Below are positions 8,762 to 16,232 of a stretch of DNA of 64,000 bases, piece after piece. Position 1 is the stretch's first letter. Each line of letters starts with the position of its first letter. Location of the stretch: NCBI GenBank assembly GCA_002015125.1, contig MUYB01000021.1, positions 21,048-85,047 of the forward strand, written 5' to 3'. The DNA is from [Haemophilus] felis. GTDB taxonomy: Bacteria; Pseudomonadota; Gammaproteobacteria; Enterobacterales; Pasteurellaceae. The notes beneath the pieces are model-generated. The model was not told the DNA's origin and did no database searches. It was given only the letters and a program-made list of their open reading frames with translations. The position numbers and the translations under genes are program-made.

Positions 8762-10201
8762 TTACTCAACAACAAGTGTACGGCAAGTATTTGAACCGCC
8801 TAACAATAACTCATCGCCTTGAGTTAATAACACTAAATCGCCAGACACTAAGAAACCTTTTTCTTTAAGTAACTCAATTGCTGCTGAAGCACCTTTAGAG
8901 TTACGGCTGAAGCCATCGAAATGTACTGGCGTTACCCCACGATATAATGCACATAAATTTAATGCTTCTTGATTACGAGAAAGAGCGAAGATCGGCAAGC
9001 CAGAACTGATACGAGACATCAATAGGGCAGTGCGACCACTGCTTGTTAACGCAATAATTGCTGCAACACCTTTCATATGGTTGGCTGCATACATTGCTGA
9101 TAAGGCAACAGACTCCTCAATAGAACCAAACTCAATATCCATGCGATGACGAGAAACGTTAATGCTTGGCATTTTTTCTGCACCTAAACAAACTTTCGCC
9201 ATTGTTGCCACGGTTTCCGCTGGATATTGACCTGCCGCAGTTTCCGCCGAAAGCATAACGGCATCTGTGCCATCTAATACAGCATTTGCCACGTCCATCA
9301 CTTCCGCACGAGTTGGCATTGGGTTGCTAATCATCGATTCCATCATTTGTGTAGCAGTAATTACCACACGATTTAATTGACGTGCACGGCGAATCAGTTT
9401 TTTCTGAACGCCAACGAGTTCAGGATCACCAATTTCAACCCCTAAATCGCCACGTGCTACCATAATTACATCCGCCGCTAAAATGATGTCATCCATTGCT
9501 TCTTGCGTTGCAACGGTTTCAGCACGTTCAACTTTTGCCACGATTTTAGCGTTTAATCCAGCAGCTTTAGCCAGTTCGCGAGCATAGTTTAAATCTGCAC
9601 TTGAGCGAGGGAAAGACACTGCCAAATAATCCACCCCAATTTTGGCGGCAAGTAAAATATCTTGTTTATCTTTTTCGGTTAACGCATCTGCCGATAAGCC
9701 ACCACCAAGTTTGTTGATCCCTTTGTTATTTGATAATGGACCGCTAACCGTCACTTCTGTAAAGACTTTCGCCCCTTCGGTTGATAACACTTTTAACTGA
9801 ACACGGCCGTCGTCAAGAAGTAAAATATCACCTGGAACAACATCTTGCGGCAGGGTTTTATAGTCTAAACCTACGCTTTCTTGTGTACCTTCACCTTTTG
9901 GTAAGTCTGCATCAAGAACGAATTTATCACCAATATTTAAGAAAATTTTGCCATCTTTAAAAGTAGAAACACGAATTTTTGGCCCTTGTAAGTCCCCTAA
10001 AATTGCTACCGTCTTGCCTAATCTTTTAGCGATTTCGCGCACAGCTTCAGCACGACCAATATGATCTTCAGGTGTGCCGTGCGAAAAGTTCATACGAACG
10101 ACGTTGGCGCCAGCCATGATAATTCTTTCTAAATTATTACCACGTTCTGTTGATGGTCCCATAGTACATACAATTTTAGTTCTTCTTAGTTTTCTAGACA
10201 T
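8762..10201 (-). CDS. pykA: Pyruvate kinase
   Basis: This 479-aa enzyme converts phosphoenolpyruvate and ADP to pyruvate and ATP. The N-terminus [13 protein letters not shown] carries the substrate-binding signature, followed by MNFSHG, the metal/PEP motif KVERAETV, the family motif [12 protein letters not shown] and the C-terminal regulatory domain. The length and the SRKLRRTKI start fit PykA, the AMP/sugar-phosphate activated type. It is transcribed away from the tRNA-Val/prophage junction. Confidence 0.95.
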   Translation of the reverse strand: MSRKLRRTKIVCTMGPSTERGNNLERIIMAGANVVRMNFSHGTPEDHIGRAEAVREIAKRLGKTVAILGDLQGPKIRVSTFKDGKIFLNIGDKFVLDADLPKGEGTQESVGLDYKTLPQDVVPGDILLLDDGRVQLKVLSTEGAKVFTEVTVSGPLSNNKGINKLGGGLSADALTEKDKQDILLAAKIGVDYLAVSFPRSSADLNYARELAKAAGLNAKIVAKVERAETVATQEAMDDIILAADVIMVARGDLGVEIGDPELVGVQKKLIRRARQLNRVVITATQMMESMISNPMPTRAEVMDVANAVLDGTDAVMLSAETAAGQYPAETVATMAKVCLGAEKMPSINVSRHRMDIEFGSIEESVALSAMYAANHMKGVAAIIALTSSGRTALLMSRISSGLPIFALSRNQEALNLCALYRGVTPVHFDGFSRNSKGASAAIELLKEKGFLVSGDLVLLTQGDELLLGGSNTCRTLVVE

Positions 10202-10285
10202 TATCTACTCCATAAATTATTTATTGAAATATAAAACTTTTAGCTTTCACACATAAATCTTGTTTGCCAGCAAAAACCGCGCAGT

Positions 10286-10291
10286 ATTATA
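10286..10291 (-). promoter_or_regulatory. -10 element of the pykA promoter
   Basis: On the minus strand TATAAT lies about 85 bp before the pykA start, with a weak -35 (TCGATC) at 17-bp spacing. This is the best promoter in the gap of about 240 bp between pykA and tRNA-Val. I see no gene in that gap. Confidence 0.45.
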
Positions 10292-10444
10292 CGCTTAAAA
10301 TACAATGAGATCGAGTTAACCTTATGGGAAAATGAGAAATGACCTAACAAAAAACATTCAATTAAAAGAGGGAATAAGTAAAATCAAAAAATATTACTTG
10401 TGTTGAAAATCAAAACTCTATATCATCTGCGCAACTTTTCATTC

Positions 10445-10521
10445 GCGACTATAGCTCAGTTGGTTAGAGCACCACCTTGACATGGTGGGGGTCACTGGTT
10501 CGAGTCCAGCTAGTCGCACCA
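10445..10521 (+). tRNA. tRNA-Val (GAC)
   Basis: A 77-nt cloverleaf: acceptor GCGACTA/TAGTCGC with encoded CCA, D-arm GCTC/GAGC, anticodon stem CCACC/GGTGG with loop TTGACAT (anticodon GAC) and T-arm GGTTCGAGTCC. Its 3' end is the prophage attachment core, and the gene is left intact by the integration. Confidence 0.95.
10503..10521 (+). other. attL core (3' end of tRNA-Val)
   Basis: AGTCCAGCTAGTCGCACCA is repeated exactly at 60402-60420. The integrase gene starts 240 bp inside this copy. The two copies bound about 49.9 kb of phage genes. Confidence 0.9.
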
Positions 10522-10760
10522 TAATTTCACATCAAACCGCCTCAAATTGTATCAAATAACGTTGTTTTTCAACGGGTTACAATAGGCGGTTTTGTTTTTT
10601 ATGTCAAATAATGTCATTCAATAGCATACCTTGTCAAAATTTTGGTATTATATTTAGTATGAGATTACGTTATTTTTAGTATTAGATTAAGCTTAAAACG
10701 CCTATTTTGAAAATATAATACTAAATTCTGGTATCAGTATAATACTAAAAGGGGATTGGT
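10522..10760. promoter_or_regulatory. Gap between attL and integrase with candidate integrase arm sites
   Basis: There is no gene here. The stretch is AT-rich and holds repeated TTAGTATTA / AATACTAAA-like motifs (for example TATTTAGTATGAG near 10650, TTTTAGTATTAG near 10676, AATACTAAA near 10722 and 10741). Similar motifs flank attR (60311-60344). They are candidates for arm-type integrase binding sites and for the int promoter. Confidence 0.35.
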
Positions 10761-12002
10761 ATGGCTCGAATCGTGAAACCATTAACGGCGACTGAAATCA
10801 ATAATGCTAAACCGAAAGATAAGGATTATTCTCTTTCTGATGGCAATGGTTTATTTTTAGCAATCACAAAAATTTCTAAAATATGGCGATTTCAGTATTA
10901 CAAGCCTTTTTCTAAAAAGCGAACTATCATTAGTTTAGGGAGTTATCCTGCGTTATCTTTGGCTGATGCTAGACAAAAGCGTGATGAATACAGGGGGCTG
11001 TTAGCTCAAAATATTGATCCACAAGAACATAATCTTAAACTTACTCAGCAAAAATTAAGGGAAAATGCGTTTACCCTTTATTCTGTCGCTCAAGACTGGT
11101 TAAGGTTAAAAGAGAATGAGGTTAGAGCAGGGCAGTTAAAGCTTGTAACATTTGAAGATATTAAACGCCGCTTGCAGCGGCATTTATTTGATGAGGTTGG
11201 ACATTTTTCTATTCACGATATTTCCGCACCATTGATGATTGAAAAATTCAGGAGGTTGGAGCGAGAAGGGAAATTAGATACCTTACATCGTGTAATTGGC
11301 TATCTGAATAATATTATGATTTATGCGGTGAATAGCTCAATTATTCCACATAACCCAACAGCAGATATTGGCAAGGTTTTTATTAAACCTGTTGCTGAAA
11401 ATAATCCTACTATTCCAGCAACAGAGTTACCTTTGTTTTTTGAGCGATTGCAGTCTTCTAAATTAAATATTGAAACAAGATGCGCCATTGAGTTAACCCT
11501 TTTGACGGCTATGCGAGTAGGTGCTTTGACACAAATGGAGTGGGGGGAGATTGATTGGGATAGTGGCTTGTGGGAAGTGCCGAAAAGTAAAATGAAAGGA
11601 CGGATTGGTAAAGTGCAAGATTTTACCTGCCCTTTATCTAAACAGGCTATTTCAGTATTGCAAGTAATGAAAAAATTAACAGGGCATAGGCAATTTGTTT
11701 TTCCTAGTGAGCGAAACCCAAGAGAGCCAATGAGTAAAGAAACCCCAAATAAGGCGATTAAGCGTATCGGTTATAAGAATAAATTAACCGCACACGGCTT
11801 GAGATCGGTTTTCAGTACAGAAATGAATGAGCAGGAATTCAACCCTGATATTATAGAAGTTTGTCTTGCCCATTTTGAATATTCCAGTGTGCGGGGGGCT
11901 TACAATAAAGCAAAATATCTCACTCAACGAATTGAGTATATGCAGTGGTGGGGGGATTTTGTTGAGCGTTTATCCGATGGTAGAGCATTGATGTGTGGTT
12001 AA
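10761..12002 (+). CDS. int: Phage tyrosine integrase (DUF4102 arm-binding type)
   Basis: This 413-aa integrase has an N-terminal DUF4102 domain (residues about 1-90, with LSDGNGLFL and GSYPALSLADAR), a SAM-like core-binding domain and a catalytic domain. The catalytic set is visible: Arg252 (AMRVGAL), His345-x-x-Arg348 (HGLR), His371 (LAHF) and Tyr381 (RGAYNKAKY). It catalyses recombination between attP and the 3' end of tRNA-Val. It overlaps the convergent AlpA-like gene by 4 bp. Confidence 0.93.
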   Translation: MARIVKPLTATEINNAKPKDKDYSLSDGNGLFLAITKISKIWRFQYYKPFSKKRTIISLGSYPALSLADARQKRDEYRGLLAQNIDPQEHNLKLTQQKLRENAFTLYSVAQDWLRLKENEVRAGQLKLVTFEDIKRRLQRHLFDEVGHFSIHDISAPLMIEKFRRLEREGKLDTLHRVIGYLNNIMIYAVNSSIIPHNPTADIGKVFIKPVAENNPTIPATELPLFFERLQSSKLNIETRCAIELTLLTAMRVGALTQMEWGEIDWDSGLWEVPKSKMKGRIGKVQDFTCPLSKQAISVLQVMKKLTGHRQFVFPSERNPREPMSKETPNKAIKRIGYKNKLTAHGLRSVFSTEMNEQEFNPDIIEVCLAHFEYSSVRGAYNKAKYLTQRIEYMQWWGDFVERLSDGRALMCG

Positions 12003-12199
12003 TTGCGGTATCCTCCATTGTGAATAAATTGGATATATTCTTCTACTTGAATGTCTGTCCAATAGGTTTTTCCAAAAATTAAGTGTGGGCGTGGAAAATG
12101 TTTATCATCACGCATTCTACGATTAAGCGTTGATGTGCTTGTGCATAATATTTCTGCTAATGCTTTTTTGTCATAAAGTCTTTTGGTTTCTTTTTCCAT
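11999..12199 (-). CDS. AlpA-like helix-turn-helix regulator / putative excisionase
   Basis: The 66-aa protein has an MerR/AlpA-type winged helix: LYDKKALAEILCTSTSTLNRRM, then FPRPHLIFGKTYWTDIQVEEYI. Proteins of this type next to an integrase commonly act as excisionases or regulators of int. It is the last gene of the leftward early arm. Role as Xis is inferred from position. Confidence 0.75.
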   Translation of the reverse strand: MEKETKRLYDKKALAEILCTSTSTLNRRMRDDKHFPRPHLIFGKTYWTDIQVEEYIQFIHNGGYRN

Positions 12200-12217
12200 A
12201 TTTCCTCCTAAAAATAA

Positions 12218-12238
12218 ACCCTAGCGAACTAGGGTTGT
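12218..12238 (-). terminator. Leftward intrinsic terminator
   Basis: Read on the minus strand, AACCCTAG-TTCG-CTAGGGTT is followed by TATTTTTA. It lies just upstream of the alpA-like gene and would end transcripts of the small genes to its right. Confidence 0.7.
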
Positions 12239-12300
12239 TTCAAATAATTTACTAATCTTTCTTCTGCCCATTGTTCGATTTGTTTAATTAACGTTTCCAT
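12229..12300 (-). CDS. Possible 23-aa peptide
   Basis: A short frame METLIKQIEQWAEERLVNYL plus KQP starts at an ATG overlapping the 3' end of the neighbouring coiled-coil gene and ends inside the terminator hairpin. It is amphipathic and helical. The coding status is uncertain; it may be only a leader to the hairpin. Confidence 0.25.
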   Translation of the reverse strand: METLIKQIEQWAEERLVNYLKQP

Positions 12301-12575
12301 TTTTTCTTTCCTTTTTGTTGAAATTTACTGCGCTTTACATTTTCCGCTGCCATTTGGGTGATTTTGATATTTAGGCGGCTGATGTATTCGTCTTTTTCCT
12401 TGCGGATTTTTTCATAGTCTTCAATTTGAATTTCTTTCCATTCTATTTCCCGCAAAAGATGTTCTTTTTCTAGACTGTGATTGCTTTTTAACCTATTGAT
12501 TTCTTGCCTGAGGATGTCGAGTTGCTGGATAAGCTCTTTCTGCTTGGTGAAGAAAAGTTTGAGTTTTTTAAACAT
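12288..12575 (-). CDS. Small coiled-coil protein of unknown function
   Basis: The 95-aa product is highly charged and predicted to be almost entirely coiled coil (LIQQLDILRQEINRLK, then KEHLLREIEWKEIQIEDYEK), ending in a basic tail KGKKKWKR. I do not recognise a family. It lies in the leftward early arm with terminators on both sides (12218-12238 and 12596-12615). Confidence 0.55.
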   Translation of the reverse strand: MFKKLKLFFTKQKELIQQLDILRQEINRLKSNHSLEKEHLLREIEWKEIQIEDYEKIRKEKDEYISRLNIKITQMAAENVKRSKFQQKGKKKWKR

Positions 12576-12595
12576 AGTTGATCCTTAAATAAAAA

Positions 12596-12615
12596 AGCCA
12601 CCTGTGTAGGTGGCT
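12596..12615 (-). terminator. Leftward intrinsic terminator
   Basis: AGCCACCT-ACAC-AGGTGGCT (minus strand) runs into TTTTTTATTT. It follows the DUF2335-like gene and precedes the coiled-coil gene. Confidence 0.8.
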
Positions 12616-12640
12616 GTATTCGTTGTTGGGTGGTTGTTAA

Positions 12641-13018
12641 TTATTTATTGCGTTTTAAGAAAGCAATCGCTAGCGAGCCAATACAGGTACTGGCAATAAT
12701 CCAAGAAAGTTTTTCATAGCCATTCATTGCCGCATAAATTGAACCGTAAATACCGCCTGTTGCGATACCTGCTGCAAGCAATAACGCTCCCATTCTTTCA
12801 ATAAAAGTAAACCAATCAATTTTCACTTCTCGTTTACGGCGATTTTCAGCTTCTTTTGTGGTTTGTTCAATCACAAAATCGACTACGTCGGGGCGAAATT
12901 GATGTAGTCGTTCAAGAGAGTTAATATCTAAAATAGGGCTGTCAGTTTGGCTATGCGACAAATGGATTTCATTGCCAGTGGTATTTTTCGCCTTAACCTG
13001 TGTATTTTTGGTTGCCAT
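12641..13018 (-). CDS. DUF2335-like small membrane protein
   Basis: From the ATG at 13018 (MATKNTQVKAKN) this is about 125 aa. The middle has an acidic/basic helical part (LERLHQFRPDVVDFVIEQ, then EAENRRKREVK) resembling the DUF2335 predicted membrane proteins of phages. Two transmembrane segments follow (GALLLAAGIATGGIYGSIYA and WIIASTCIGSLAIAFL). Function unknown; an upstream TTG/ATG in the same frame overlaps the previous gene and is less likely. Confidence 0.6.
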   Translation of the reverse strand: MATKNTQVKAKNTTGNEIHLSHSQTDSPILDINSLERLHQFRPDVVDFVIEQTTKEAENRRKREVKIDWFTFIERMGALLLAAGIATGGIYGSIYAAMNGYEKLSWIIASTCIGSLAIAFLKRNK

Positions 13019-13184
13019 ATTTGTGAATGTTGCAATTAAGATTTGATGTAACGGTTTTGACATCACCTTTTAATTTTTGGCGATCTGTTTTAAAGCCATT
13101 ACGTGTTGATGGGTATTGCGCTGGGCTTTTCATAACCGAAGCGACAACATCTAAGTTTGTTAAGCGTTTAAGCAAAGCGACCAT
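12993..13184 (-). CDS. Small basic phage protein of unknown function
   Basis: The ATG at 13184 (MVALLKRLTNLDVVASVM) behind CAAGGATTT gives a 63-aa protein rich in Lys/Asn (NGFKTDRQKLKGDVKTV). It overlaps the DUF2335-like start by 26 bp, suggesting translational coupling. No family recognised. Confidence 0.5.
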   Translation of the reverse strand: MVALLKRLTNLDVVASVMKSPAQYPSTRNGFKTDRQKLKGDVKTVTSNLNCNIHKYGNQKYTG

Positions 13185-13258
13185 AAATAAATCCTTGAGA
13201 ATAAGTGAATACTTACCATAATAAGCGCGGTTAACCAAAGAACTATGATTGCTGTCAC
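13160..13258 (-). CDS. Possible 32-aa single-pass membrane peptide
   Basis: A GTG-initiated frame (VTAIIVLWLTALIMVSIHLF, then SRIYLWSLCLNA) lies behind AGGAGAG. It is one transmembrane helix with a short basic turn. It overlaps the next gene by 25 bp in another frame. Coding status is uncertain; the ribosome-binding site and hydrophobicity are the only support. Confidence 0.3.
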   Translation of the reverse strand: MTAIIVLWLTALIMVSIHLFSRIYLWSLCLNA

Positions 13259-13320
13259 CAATCTCACTCTCTCCTGAAAGCGCACACAGTTTAGAATAAA
13301 TGAACCATTGGTGTCAAATA

Positions 13321-13644
13321 TCAAGCCTTAGTAAAATTCACCACAGGCAATGCTACCGCTGGCGCCTCTTCCTCTTCCGTTAAATCTTCCTCATCTGTTA
13401 GATTAAGCCGTCCGCCTAAGGTTGCGTAGTTGGCTAAATCTTCCCAATGGTCGGCAAAATGTGGATTGCCGCCCAAAATGCGAGTACGCTTAACGCTTTG
13501 CATTGTTAAAGCGTAGAACTGGCAATTATCTAGATGACCGTCGAGCCATTTCTGTGCAACTTGTTTCATTTCTGAGGCGAAAATTTCCGCACCTTGAATA
13601 AAATCGCCGTGGGTTTTTGAGCGTTGTTGAATTAAATCAGTCAT
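13321..13644 (-). CDS. DUF6378-like phage protein
   Basis: The 107-aa protein contains RSKTHGDF near the N-terminus and ILGGNPHFADHWEDLANYA in the second half. This pair of motifs is typical of DUF6378 phage early proteins, often found near nucleotide-metabolism or recombination genes. The tail is very acidic (TDEEDLTEEEEAP). Biochemical role unknown. It overlaps its upstream neighbour by 8 bp. Confidence 0.6.
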   Translation of the reverse strand: MTDLIQQRSKTHGDFIQGAEIFASEMKQVAQKWLDGHLDNCQFYALTMQSVKRTRILGGNPHFADHWEDLANYATLGGRLNLTDEEDLTEEEEAPAVALPVVNFTKA

Positions 13645-14140
13645 TGCGGTTGTCCTTTTTGTTTAAATCTCGTCGATTGATAAATTCCCTGCGTTCTTCT
13701 TGGAGTGCTTTAATGCGTTGTTCCAATCGGTCGATTTCGTTGTCGATGTCGCCTAACGTGCGGGCGGTTTTTGGGGTGATGTTTTTAATCTGCATTAGTG
13801 GGTATTTTCCAAACTTATGCGGCGTTTTAAAATCCACCGTAACGCCGCCTTCAGGTCTTCTGTCATAAGCAAGGCGATAGCGAATGACGTTCATAATGTC
13901 GCCATAATCACGGGGAAAATGGTATTTCGTTGTATCGAGATAAGGTTCGATATGATTTCTAAATAAGAACTCCAGTCGGTGAATATTGAACTCTTTTTTA
14001 AGCGGTAAAACATCTTCAAGGGCGAACCACTGCCCTGCGTGAAGTCGTTCGGTAAGCTCACAGGCTTGGCGGATAAGCTGCATTTGTTCGCCGTTGCCGA
14101 TGAGTTGGTATTGTTGGTTTTTTAAATCAAAAGGTTCCAT
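13637..14140 (-). CDS. Phage protein of unknown function with C-terminal coiled coil
   Basis: Start at the ATG at 14140 (MEPFDLKNQQYQLIGNG) gives about 167 aa. The body contains RYRLAYDRRPEGGVTVDF; the C-terminal 45 residues form a coiled coil (IDNEIDRLEQRIKALQEERR). I do not recognise a domain. It lies between the DUF6378-like gene and a terminator that separates it from the Bro-N gene. Confidence 0.5.
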   Translation of the reverse strand: MEPFDLKNQQYQLIGNGEQMQLIRQACELTERLHAGQWFALEDVLPLKKEFNIHRLEFLFRNHIEPYLDTTKYHFPRDYGDIMNVIRYRLAYDRRPEGGVTVDFKTPHKFGKYPLMQIKNITPKTARTLGDIDNEIDRLEQRIKALQEERREFINRRDLNKKDNRND

Positions 14141-14158
14141 TTGTTTCTCCAATAAAAA

Positions 14159-14176
14159 ACCGCACAAAAGTGCGGT
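14159..14176 (-). terminator. Terminator built on an uptake-sequence core
   Basis: ACCGCAC-AAAA-GTGCGGT forms a 7-bp hairpin and runs on the minus strand into TTTTTTATTGG. One arm contains the Pasteurellaceae uptake core AAGTGCGGT. It ends the Bro-N transcript to its right. Confidence 0.75.
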
Positions 14177-14191
14177 GGGTTTTTCGTTAAA

Positions 14192-15007
14192 TTAACTTAA
14201 TCTAATGCGTTCAACGCAACTTGGATCGGCTTTCGCTAGGATTGCCTCGCCCTCATTGAGCCAAACATTAAATTCGCTTTTAATATCATAAGCCAGTGCT
14301 GCAAGATCGTTTCTGACGTAACGCTCTAGGCCAAGTAAACTAAATAATTCACGGTGGACGTGTTCGGTTTTTTCTGCCAGTTTCTTCGCAAAGCGTGCGT
14401 GTTGCATTATGGCTTTGAAGGTGTAGAGTGGCACTTGAACGCTGTCGTTTGGCTTGAAAGGGTTGGTAATAAGTTCGCCTTCTAGGGCGATTTTGTGAAC
14501 GTACTCTACCGCCATTGGGAGTTTTTCCGCTGGAATATCCTCAATGCTGTCTACGTTCATATATTGATGCACGAGGTTGTAGGCTTCGGAGTAAATTAAG
14601 CCTTTTTTGCTCACGAGCATATTGACGGCATTGCGTAAACCTGTGCGGTCGTCTACGGTGGTTTTTGATTGGTAAGCACCTGTTTTGCGGATTTCAGGTA
14701 GCACCTCTGCTGTTACCCATTTTCTGAAACGGTGCGGAACAGATCCTTTTTTCACGGCATCACGGCAACGCAAGATCAAAGTGTACATTCCGCTTTCTGA
14801 AACGATATTCATTTCTTGCTTTCCGCCTAGGGTGTCGGTTAAAGCGACACCCTTTTCATCATCATCTAATCGTTCGATTGCATCACGATAATTTGAAATG
14901 TTAATTACATCACAAAGATCTTTGGCAATAAACCAAGGTTCATTATTGATAGCTAAAGTGCGGATTGCTTGAGTTTCAAAAAGGAATGTTGAGAGTTGAT
15001 TTGACAT
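14192..15007 (-). CDS. Bro-N domain antirepressor
   Basis: A 271-aa phage antirepressor. The N-terminal Bro-N domain (about residues 1-110) has the signature PWFIAKDLCDVINISNYRDAIERLDDDEKG, split here as NNEPWFIAKDLCDVI and DAIERLDDDEKG, then SESGMYTLILRCR and FRKWVTAEVLPEIRKTG. Such proteins bind DNA or repressor and can switch a prophage to lytic growth. A C4-like antisense RNA lies in its leader and covers its ribosome-binding site, and a terminator lies between its promoter and that leader. Confidence 0.85.
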   Translation of the reverse strand: MSNQLSTFLFETQAIRTLAINNEPWFIAKDLCDVINISNYRDAIERLDDDEKGVALTDTLGGKQEMNIVSESGMYTLILRCRDAVKKGSVPHRFRKWVTAEVLPEIRKTGAYQSKTTVDDRTGLRNAVNMLVSKKGLIYSEAYNLVHQYMNVDSIEDIPAEKLPMAVEYVHKIALEGELITNPFKPNDSVQVPLYTFKAIMQHARFAKKLAEKTEHVHRELFSLLGLERYVRNDLAALAYDIKSEFNVWLNEGEAILAKADPSCVERIRLS

Positions 15008-15050
15008 AGTTTTGTACCTTTCGTTTTTAGTTAATTGCCACTTAGTAGGT

Positions 15051-15129
15051 GGCGGGCTTCAACTACCAAACGAAAGATCGGCGGAGCTTATTTCCACAGG
15101 GGTGTTTTATTAGGCTCTCTCGACCCGCC
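15051..15129 (-). ncRNA. C4-like antisense RNA in the leader of the Bro-N gene
   Basis: Minus strand, about 79 nt closed by GGCGGG/CCCGCC, the size of P1 C4 RNA (about 77 nt). It contains GCCGATCTTTCGTTTGG; within this CTTTCGTTT (15076-15068) is perfectly complementary to AAACGAAAG, which overlaps the ribosome-binding site AAAGG of the downstream Bro-N gene (15026-15018). C4 RNAs of P1/P7 are cut from the ant leader and block ant translation. The complementarity is seen; processing is inferred. Confidence 0.65.
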
Positions 15130-15162
15130 ATAGTTTTAGGCAATTTCCTAAATTTTGGGTAC

Positions 15163-15217
15163 AAAAAAACCGCTTTTTGTCGGAGCGAGCAACCGACTTT
15201 CGTTTAGTAGTGCGGTT
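15163..15217 (-). terminator. Intrinsic terminator/attenuator before the C4-like leader
   Basis: On the minus strand AACCGC...GCGGTT encloses a second stem GTCGG/CCGAC and is followed by T7, then GTACCCAAAATTTAGG. It lies between the promoter at 15218-15247 and the C4-like RNA, so most transcripts would stop after about 45 nt unless read-through occurs. Confidence 0.65.
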
Positions 15218-15247
15218 ATCTTAGTCCGAGTTGGCGGTTTTTGTCAA
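15218..15247 (-). promoter_or_regulatory. Leftward cassette promoter P0
   Basis: TTGACA, 18 bp, TAAGAT on the minus strand. The spacer contains CCGCCAACTCGGA, related to the spacers of the other cassette promoters at 16121, 17554, 23532 and 25562. Confidence 0.65.
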
Positions 15248-15248
15248 C

Positions 15249-16046
15249 TTAGATTTTGTTCATTGAACCGTTCAGTTTTAATATCTTGTAGATGACAGGT
15301 TCTTCTTCAATATATTCAACGAGAACATCAACTAAGAAAATTTTATGGTAAGGATATTCCTCATTTAAGATCATTTTTTCTTTGAGCGTTTTATCCTCAA
15401 ATTTTACTCTGACGGGCTTTGGTGATACCGCTGGAATAATCGCTCTATCTTGTGCTTTACTTTGGGCATCTGCGGTAGACGACCAATATAGTGCGGTATT
15501 CGGTATGGTATTATCTTCACGCTCTTTAAGCAGTTTTAGTTCTCTGTTGATGTTGTTTTGAGCCAATCCTGCAAGGGCATTATCAGCGTGTAGATGAATA
15601 TGAACATCGCCTTGATTATTAGAAACTTGTAAGTTGAATTGTGCTTTGGCATCGAGTGCAATCGGCTCTAGGATATTAGAGGCATTTTTTAGCATTGCTG
15701 GGGTAAGGCGTTCAGGTTTTTCCCCTCTATTCATTGCCCAGTCTAAAATCATTTTGAGATGTCCTCCAAATTCAAGGATAGCGTTAGCTTGTTCAATCAG
15801 TGGATATGTACTTGATACCAGTGCGGCAAGCTCAACAAGAAAACAGCCTTGTGTAATTTTTTCAACATAAATATGTTGTTCGCAAGGCTCAATATCGATT
15901 TTGTTGTCTTGGATAAATTGGCGATATTCAGCGGCAATCCCTTCCATACTTTGACAAAATACAGAGAGCTGTAGTGGTTCGCTGTTATCAATTTCAATCA
16001 ATAATTTCATATTTTTATCTATTGTGTAATGGGTTTCAGCCACCAT
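15249..16046 (-). CDS. Unknown cassette protein (cassette A)
   Basis: From the ATG at 16046 (MVAETHYTIDKNMK) behind GAGGTGCGTT this is 265 aa. I see no known domain. Visible features are an N-terminal alpha/beta part (KLLIEIDNSEPLQLSVFC), a conserved-looking ITQGCFLVELAALVSSTYPL, a middle segment rich in Asn/Gln, and a C-terminal part ending IYKILKLNGSMNKI. It uses the same promoter-hairpin-terminator leader as the antirepressors, so it probably belongs to the same regulatory class or is cargo under the same control. Confidence 0.6.
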   Translation of the reverse strand: MVAETHYTIDKNMKLLIEIDNSEPLQLSVFCQSMEGIAAEYRQFIQDNKIDIEPCEQHIYVEKITQGCFLVELAALVSSTYPLIEQANAILEFGGHLKMILDWAMNRGEKPERLTPAMLKNASNILEPIALDAKAQFNLQVSNNQGDVHIHLHADNALAGLAQNNINRELKLLKEREDNTIPNTALYWSSTADAQSKAQDRAIIPAVSPKPVRVKFEDKTLKEKMILNEEYPYHKIFLVDVLVEYIEEEPVIYKILKLNGSMNKI

Positions 16047-16069
16047 AACGCACCTCAAATTTTAGATAC

Positions 16070-16093
16070 AAAAAAAGCCACTTAATTGTGGCT
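16070..16093 (-). terminator. Attenuator-type terminator before the cassette A gene
   Basis: AGCCAC-AATTAA-GTGGCT plus T7 on the minus strand, followed by GTATCTAAAATTTGAGG. The same hairpin recurs at 25511-25534. It sits about 25 nt after the probable transcript start and about 25 nt before the gene start. Confidence 0.8.
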
Positions 16094-16120
16094 TGCCTAC
16101 TTTCTGCTGAAAGTGGGGGT

Positions 16121-16149
16121 AGTCTACTCTGAATTGGGGGCGGTGTCAA
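16121..16149 (-). promoter_or_regulatory. Leftward cassette promoter (cassette A)
   Basis: TTGACA-17 bp-TAGACT on the minus strand, spacer CCGCCCCCAATTCAGAG. The block from here to the small hairpin ACTTTC/GAAAGT is nearly identical at 23512-23560 and 25541-25590. The shared spacer is a candidate operator for the cassette RHH proteins. Confidence 0.8.
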
Positions 16150-16181
16150 ATGGAAAAATAGTATTTAATGCAAAATAACAC

Positions 16182-16210
16182 TTGATTTTAGTATAGTAAT
16201 GCAATATACT
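16182..16210 (+). promoter_or_regulatory. Rightward promoter of ibs-like/RHH operon 1
   Basis: TTGATT-17 bp-TATACT. The expected transcript begins just before a small hairpin (TTTTCGC/GCGGAAA) and runs through the ibs-like peptide into the RHH gene. Confidence 0.7.
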
Positions 16211-16232
16211 AATCTCGTTTTCGCAATAGGGC

